A stretch of 10,830 nt of DNA from Candidatus Sabulitectum sp. (GTDB lineage Bacteria > Fermentibacterota > Fermentibacteria > Fermentibacterales > JCC-6): positions 1 to 10,830 of the forward strand of contig JAOZRM010000104.1 in NCBI GenBank assembly GCA_029940175.1, read 5' to 3'. The notes beneath the pieces were generated by a model that did no database searches, was not told the DNA's origin, and saw only the letters and a program-made list of their open reading frames with translations. The position numbers and the translations under genes are program-made. Shown piece after piece: positions 6,463-10,830 of the stretch (the stretch's first letter is position 1; every line of letters starts with the position of its first letter).

Positions 6463-7556
6463 AGTTTCATTTATTGATCGACGCCAGAGCTGTTCAGAGG
6501 AATGTTGACGGTATCAGCAGATTTTCTCTAAATGTTACAAGATGCATCATGAAGAAACGTCCCGACTGGAAAATCACAGCTTTGATCGGGAAAGATGCAG
6601 CTTTTCATCTTGAGAACACTGGAGCTGAGATCATCCATGACAATTCCTCAAGGTTCAGTAAGCGTGCAAACAGAAAACTTTCAAATCAGATAGATGAAAT
6701 GGCTCCGAACGTACTTTTGAATTTCTCCATGGCTGGTCCCCAGTCCAGTGTACCAACCATTGTTACTGTGCACGATCTGATGGTACTGAATCTGCCTTGT
6801 TACTTTGGCGACAGTATTCTCCGCAATGCCTTCAGTCGATTCCTGTTCAAAAAAGCCCTGAAGGCCTCCACATCACATGCATCAGCAATTGCAGTTCCCT
6901 CGATGACAACAAAACTTGATGTGATAAGAACCTTCCAATATGCAACAGAAAAAGTATTCATCACCGGAGAAGGCCAGGCTCTCTTCGACTCTCCTGTAAA
7001 GAATAGAATGGAAAGAAAGGATTTCTTTCTTTACGTAGGTAATGCCAGGGGATACAAGAATATCCCTCGTTTCCTTACCGCTTATGGCAGGCTATGGGCT
7101 CTGGATAAGAACACTCCACCCCTCACAATGGTGGTAAGAAAAGACAGAGCTTACAGTTACTTCAGGAAACATCTCGACTCTAATCCAGCAAGGGATAATA
7201 TCAAAGTAGTAACCCACATTTCCGATCATGACCTGCGGATTTTGTATCTATCCTGCAAAGCTCTGCTGATTCCTTCAGTATATGAAGGTTTTGGGCTTCC
7301 TGCTCTGGAGGCAATGGCAACAGGCGCACCAGTGATGGCTTCGAAATCAACAGCTCTCGAAGAGGTTGTGGGAGAAACCGGTATACTGATCGATCCGTAT
7401 TCGGTTATAGACATAATGCGTGGAATGGCCGAACTGTCTGCTGCTGCTCCGGAAAAACTCATAGAACTGGGAGAACTTGGCAGAAAGAGATCATCATTAT
7501 TCTCGTGGGAAAAAACTACAGACCATTTCCTTGAAAAAATCCAGGAGCTCACATGA
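6459..7556 (+). CDS. GT4-family glycosyltransferase
   Basis: The 365-residue GT-B glycosyltransferase shows FHLLIDARAVQRNVDGISRFS (3-23), with the glycine loop of the acceptor domain, TVHDLMVLNLP (103-113), the donor-domain opening YVGNARGYKNIPRFLTAY (192-209) and the EX7E motif EGFGLPALE (E276 and E284) followed by AMATGAPVMAS. The overall pattern matches the minus-strand GT4 of 2754-3872 (HDL block, KNxPRxLxAY, EGFGLPxxE, C-terminal SWE), so both belong to the same mannosyltransferase-like GT4 group. The start ATG overlaps the epimerase stop as ATGA, with AGAGG 9 nt upstream, and its own stop overlaps the radical SAM start the same way. Ribosomes probably re-initiate across both junctions. 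It would add one sugar to the lipid-linked repeat unit on the cytoplasmic face; the linkage is unknown. Confidence 0.95.
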   Translation: MKFHLLIDARAVQRNVDGISRFSLNVTRCIMKKRPDWKITALIGKDAAFHLENTGAEIIHDNSSRFSKRANRKLSNQIDEMAPNVLLNFSMAGPQSSVPTIVTVHDLMVLNLPCYFGDSILRNAFSRFLFKKALKASTSHASAIAVPSMTTKLDVIRTFQYATEKVFITGEGQALFDSPVKNRMERKDFFLYVGNARGYKNIPRFLTAYGRLWALDKNTPPLTMVVRKDRAYSYFRKHLDSNPARDNIKVVTHISDHDLRILYLSCKALLIPSVYEGFGLPALEAMATGAPVMASKSTALEEVVGETGILIDPYSVIDIMRGMAELSAAAPEKLIELGELGRKRSSLFSWEKTTDHFLEKIQELT

Positions 7557-9007
7557 AAGTTGCTGTAATAAATCCACCTTTTATGGATGGTAAATTCTCC
7601 CGATCCTCCAGATCTCCTGCCATTGTAAAAAGTGGAACTATGTACTGGCCTTTCTGGCTTGCATATGCAGTGGGCACTCTTGAAAAAAGCGGACATGATG
7701 TACTCTTTCTGGACTGCCCTGCAGAAAACATCACAAGGAAAGACCTTCTAGTAAAGTTGGAAAAGGCTTCCCCGGAAATGGTGGTTCTTGATACCAGCAC
7801 ACCGTCCATCCACAGCGATCGGACTGTTGCCGCCGCGATTAGAGAAATATTTCCGGAGATTGCAATTTTTCTTGTTGGAACCCATGTTAGCGCCCTTCCC
7901 GAGAAGGTTCTGATTTCTGCACCCTTTCTAACAGGAGTAGTAGCAGGAGAGTATGATCTTACCATTCCAGAAATAGCCAATGTCATAGAGAGCGGCGGTG
8001 AACTGAAACAGGTTTCAGGCCTCTGGTTGAGCAATCAGGATGAGCCATTCTTCACAGGAGACAGAGAACTCATCTCCGACTTGAACTCTCTTCCAATGCT
8101 TGCTGATGTGTACAAACGGCATTTGAAACCGGAGAATTACTTCTTTGCCGCTGCAAGATTCCCCTCTGTCATGATGATCACGAGCAGAGGATGTCCCTTC
8201 AAGTGTTCCTATTGCGTTTGGCCACAAGTTCTTCATGGTGGTACATATCGTTCCAGGTCTGCGCAGAATGTAGTTGAAGAATTCATGAGAGTTCAGGAGT
8301 ATTTTCCACAGGTTCAGGAGATCGTCTTTGAAGACGATACATTCAGCGTGGATTCCGGCCGGGTAGCAGATATCTCAGATGCATTGATCGCAGCAGGCAA
8401 CAAATTGCCCTGGACGGCAAATACAAGAGCGAATCTATCTCTGGAAGCAATGAAGAAAATGCGCAAAGCAGGCTGTAGAATGATAATTGTCGGTTATGAA
8501 TCCGGAAGTCAGGTTATCCTGAATGCAGTGAGTAAGGGAACCACTGTAGAGCAAAACCTCAGCTTTGCAAAAAGGGCAAAACAGGCCAGGCTACTTGTTC
8601 ATGGCTGCTTTATGGCTGGCAATCCCGGAGAGACAAGGGAAACCCTGGCGGAGACCCTTGAAATGGCAATACAGCTTAAACCGGATACAGCTCAATTTTT
8701 TCCTATCATGGCCTATCCCGGAACACGCTTATACCAGCAGTATCTATCTTCCGGAAACTTGAGCACCGAGGACTACACAAAGTGGCTCACAGACCAGGGG
8801 CTTCATAATTGTGTTGTGAATCTTCCGGGACTTTCTTCAGAGGATCTTGTCAATTGGTGCGATGATGCTAGAAGAAAATTTTATCTCCGTCCCGGTTACC
8901 TTGTTTACCAAGCCATTCAAACCCTTCTTCACCCAGCAACAGAAGGTCGGCGGACCATTCGTGCTTTCTCCACATTCAGAAAGCATCTCTTCAGGAAGAG
9001 ATCATGA
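7553..9007 (+). CDS. B12-binding-type radical SAM protein in glycan operon
   Basis: The 484-residue protein has an N-terminal Rossmann-like cobalamin-binding-type domain (about 1-150; NPPFMDGKF near the start, VGTHVSALPEKV at 108-119) and a radical SAM barrel. The [4Fe-4S] ligands are C214, C218 and C221 in GCPFKCSYC; EDDTF (260-264) and GYESGS (314-319) fit the barrel's conserved SAM-pocket motifs. The N-terminal domain lacks DxHxxG, as is usual for the 'base-off' B12 radical SAM class. The C-terminal region ends with FYLRPGYL and a basic tail (467-484). Known relatives include C-methyltransferases acting on sugars (GenK) and hopanoid enzymes (HpnJ). Here it is coupled by ATGA overlaps to a GT4 and to the phosphotransferase, so a sugar or polyprenyl-linked intermediate is the likely substrate, but that is inference. 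AGGAG lies 5 nt before the start. Confidence 0.9.
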   Translation: MKVAVINPPFMDGKFSRSSRSPAIVKSGTMYWPFWLAYAVGTLEKSGHDVLFLDCPAENITRKDLLVKLEKASPEMVVLDTSTPSIHSDRTVAAAIREIFPEIAIFLVGTHVSALPEKVLISAPFLTGVVAGEYDLTIPEIANVIESGGELKQVSGLWLSNQDEPFFTGDRELISDLNSLPMLADVYKRHLKPENYFFAAARFPSVMMITSRGCPFKCSYCVWPQVLHGGTYRSRSAQNVVEEFMRVQEYFPQVQEIVFEDDTFSVDSGRVADISDALIAAGNKLPWTANTRANLSLEAMKKMRKAGCRMIIVGYESGSQVILNAVSKGTTVEQNLSFAKRAKQARLLVHGCFMAGNPGETRETLAETLEMAIQLKPDTAQFFPIMAYPGTRLYQQYLSSGNLSTEDYTKWLTDQGLHNCVVNLPGLSSEDLVNWCDDARRKFYLRPGYLVYQAIQTLLHPATEGRRTIRAFSTFRKHLFRKRS

Positions 9008-10398
9008 AAAAATTCAGCATTCTCCTCGGTATGGTTTTTGATGGAATTGCAATATTTCTTTCTCTCTACCTCTCTTCTTTCATTAAATTCAAGTGGGGTA
9101 TTTTCCCAGGGGTTTCCCCTGTTTCACAGCAGATAATTGTTTACGGCAGTTTCGTAACGATTCTCTACTGGTGGATAATATTCGCGCTCACTGGCGCTTA
9201 CAGACTACACTGGGACAGAAGCTGGGCAGACGAGATCCGGATGGTTTTTAAGCCGATAATTGCTGGATTCGTTATCCTTTCCCTTTTTGCTTTTCTTGTA
9301 ACACCGGAGGCTTCCATCGGAAGATGGATTTTCTTCGTCTATTTTGCTCTTATTAATCTTTTTGTGTTTACAGCAAGATGCATTTCAAGGCTCCTGGAGA
9401 GAAGACTTGCCAAAAAGAACCTGCTCCAGAGAAATATTCTTGTTATCGGACTTGGAAAATCCGCCAGAGAACTGGTGGATTATCTGGCAGTAAATCCTGC
9501 CCTGGGCTACAATGTAAAGGGATTTGTTAATCCTCCGCATCCAGTGAGCAATCCATATATCACCGAAAAAGCCCTGGGGGACATCAGCAATATAAGTACT
9601 CTTGCAGAACAATATGGTATTACTGATCTTCTTGTGACCATAGCTTCTAATTTTCATGATGACATCCTCTCTCTTCTTCTTCCTGCCGTGCAAAGTGGCC
9701 TTAAGGTCAAGCTGGTACCTGATTTGTTTGATGTGGTAGCAGGTCATGTGCACAGTACTCAGATACTTGGACAACCTTTGATGGAGCTTGTTCCAGACAG
9801 ACTTTCTTTCTGGGAGAAACTGGTTAAAACTGTTGGTGATTATCTCATTAGCCTGCTTGTTATTGTCCTCGGATTGCCTCTATGGATACTTATCAGCCTG
9901 ATAATTGTAATAGATTCCAAGGGCGGAGTATTCTATCGTCAGGAAAGAACGGGAGAAGGTGGCAAGGTCTACAGAATCTTCAAATTCCGATCAATGGTGG
10001 CAGATGCAGAGAAAACCACAGGTGCAGTGTGGGCAGGTAAGGATGATGCCAGAGTGACAAAAATCGGCAGGATCATTCGGAAAACACGCATAGATGAAGT
10101 TCCGCAATTCATTAACGTACTAACTGGTGAAATGGCCGTTGTTGGACCCAGGCCGGAACGACCTGAGATTATTGAAGAACTAAGAACCATCTATCCGTTC
10201 TATGACAAGCGCCTGACTGTAAAACCGGGCATCACCGGATGGGCACAGGTTAATCTTGAATATGATACAAGTATCGAGGATGTTTCCAGAAAGCTTACCC
10301 ATGATTTTCAGTACATAGAGAATCAGTCTCTTTTCCTGGATCTGGAGATCCTTGCGAGAACCGTTGTTGTGGTTCTTACAGGAAAAGGCGCTCACTGA
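9004..10398 (+). CDS. Polyprenyl-phosphate sugar-1-phosphate transferase (WbaP/WcaJ-type)
   Basis: This 464-residue inner-membrane enzyme transfers a sugar-1-phosphate from a nucleotide sugar to undecaprenyl phosphate, the step that starts a repeat unit. Four membrane segments are visible near residues 7-25, 46-63, 84-99 and 108-124. A cytoplasmic Rossmann-like domain follows (ILVIGLGKSARELVDYL, 145-161, the CoA_binding_3-like region), then a hydrophobic re-entrant segment (280-303) and the catalytic phosphotransferase domain. Catalytic landmarks are KFRSM (327-331), TRIDEVPQF with the Asp-Glu pair D364/E365, VVGPRPERPE (379-388) and KPGITGWAQV (407-416). Length is typical of the large bitopic-core family. 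Its start overlaps the radical SAM stop as ATGA, with AGGAAG 5 nt upstream. The first sugar (Gal, Glc or another) cannot be told from sequence alone. Confidence 0.96.
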   Translation: MKKFSILLGMVFDGIAIFLSLYLSSFIKFKWGIFPGVSPVSQQIIVYGSFVTILYWWIIFALTGAYRLHWDRSWADEIRMVFKPIIAGFVILSLFAFLVTPEASIGRWIFFVYFALINLFVFTARCISRLLERRLAKKNLLQRNILVIGLGKSARELVDYLAVNPALGYNVKGFVNPPHPVSNPYITEKALGDISNISTLAEQYGITDLLVTIASNFHDDILSLLLPAVQSGLKVKLVPDLFDVVAGHVHSTQILGQPLMELVPDRLSFWEKLVKTVGDYLISLLVIVLGLPLWILISLIIVIDSKGGVFYRQERTGEGGKVYRIFKFRSMVADAEKTTGAVWAGKDDARVTKIGRIIRKTRIDEVPQFINVLTGEMAVVGPRPERPEIIEELRTIYPFYDKRLTVKPGITGWAQVNLEYDTSIEDVSRKLTHDFQYIENQSLFLDLEILARTVVVVLTGKGAH

Positions 10399-10422
10399 AT
10401 TCCATACGAAAGGAATTGAATA

Positions 10423-10830
10423 ATGCAGGTACCTCTTTTAGACATAAACCGCCAGCATGCGGATATAAAAGATGAGTTAACAAAGGTCTTTGCCGATGCT
10501 CTTTCAACTTCACGATTTATCAAGGGCCCGGACATGGAAGCTTTTGAAAAAGAATTTTCCGAGTACTCCGAAACAGCAGATGCTATTGGCTGTGCCTCGG
10601 GTACAGACGCCCTGATTCTGGCTCTGCAGGCTGTGGGACTAAAAAGAGATGAACTGGTTATTACTGTACCATTCACCTTTTTTGCAACAGCTGGAGCCAT
10701 TGTAAGAGCTGGGGGAACACCTGTTTTCATCGATATCCTTCCGGACACCTTTAATATGGATCCTGATCTTCTCCGGGAATGGCTGAATACCAACTGCGCC
10801 ATGACAAACCGGGGAGTTGTCCACCGAACT
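10423..10830 (+). CDS. DegT/DnrJ/EryC1/StrS-family sugar aminotransferase, N-terminal part, runs off right edge
   Basis: From ATG 10423 (AAAGGA 8 nt upstream) 136 codons stay open to the window end. The product opens with VPLLDINRQHADIKDEL (3-19), then FIKGPDMEAFEKEF and the cofactor-phosphate-binding block GCASGTDALILALQAVG. FTFFATAGAIVRAGGTPVFIDI and the FNMDP segment follow. These are the N-terminal hallmarks of the PLP-dependent sugar aminotransferases (WecE/DesV/PerA type) that convert a keto-sugar nucleotide to an amino sugar using glutamate. The Schiff-base lysine lies beyond the edge. The family's usual GDEVI reads as RDELVI here, a mild variation. A 24-bp gap separates it from the phosphotransferase gene, so it is probably the next gene of the same operon. 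Its ketosugar substrate is unknown. Confidence 0.93.
   Translation, partial: MQVPLLDINRQHADIKDELTKVFADALSTSRFIKGPDMEAFEKEFSEYSETADAIGCASGTDALILALQAVGLKRDELVITVPFTFFATAGAIVRAGGTPVFIDILPDTFNMDPDLLREWLNTNCAMTNRGVVHRT

Noticed and set aside
7226..8034. Long minus-strand open frames (7226-7696 and 7549-8034)
   Set aside because: They are antisense to the well-supported GT4 and radical SAM genes, overlap each other, and have low-complexity serine-rich products without family motifs.
10392..10802. 136-codon minus-strand open frame at the right edge
   Set aside because: It is antisense to the DegT-family aminotransferase, which has strong motifs and its own ribosome site on the plus strand.

Overview
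This window is the core of a bacterial cell-surface polysaccharide (O-antigen, capsule or exopolysaccharide) biosynthesis locus. Nine protein-coding genes are supported, and two of them run off the window edges. All fit one theme: glycosyltransferases, a nucleotide-sugar epimerase, a cobalamin-type radical SAM enzyme, a membrane sugar-phosphate transferase that would load the first sugar onto the lipid carrier, and the start of a sugar aminotransferase. No RNA gene, insertion sequence, phage gene or CRISPR array was seen. GC content looks moderate (mid-40s percent by eye), the genetic code is standard, and most genes have Shine-Dalgarno sites, so the host is a bacterium. The phylum cannot be fixed from these families, which are widely exchanged; an uncultured lineage is a guess only.

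Layout, left to right. A GT2 glycosyltransferase starts at a TTG at 438 and runs leftwards off the window. A second GT2 gene (553-1548) is divergent from it. Two GT4 genes follow on the minus strand (transcribed 3872 to 2754, then 2729 to 1563), probably one transcription unit, whose 3' end nearly touches that of the second GT2. A 146-bp divergent intergenic region (3873-4018) separates them from a third GT4 gene on the plus strand (4019-5179). This third gene is a clear paralogue of the 1563-2729 gene, so the pair flanks the middle GT4 in inverted orientation.

After a 155-bp gap a compact plus-strand operon begins: an SDR sugar epimerase with an embedded four-cysteine motif (5335-6462), a GT4 (6459-7556), a B12-binding-type radical SAM protein (7553-9007), a polyprenyl-phosphate sugar phosphotransferase (9004-10398) and a DegT-type aminotransferase (10423 to the edge). 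The first four are joined by three consecutive 4-bp ATGA overlaps, which suggests translational coupling.

Inferred pathway: the epimerase and aminotransferase make activated sugars; the phosphotransferase puts the first sugar-1-phosphate on undecaprenyl phosphate at the inner membrane; and the six glycosyltransferases extend the repeat unit in the cytoplasm. The radical SAM enzyme may modify a sugar or lipid, and it is the least predictable member. No flippase, polymerase or ligase lies in the window, so export cannot be described. Nothing here is convincingly a wholly new system. The points most worth following up are the coupled radical SAM gene, the Cys4 insert in the epimerase and the inverted GT4 paralogue pair.
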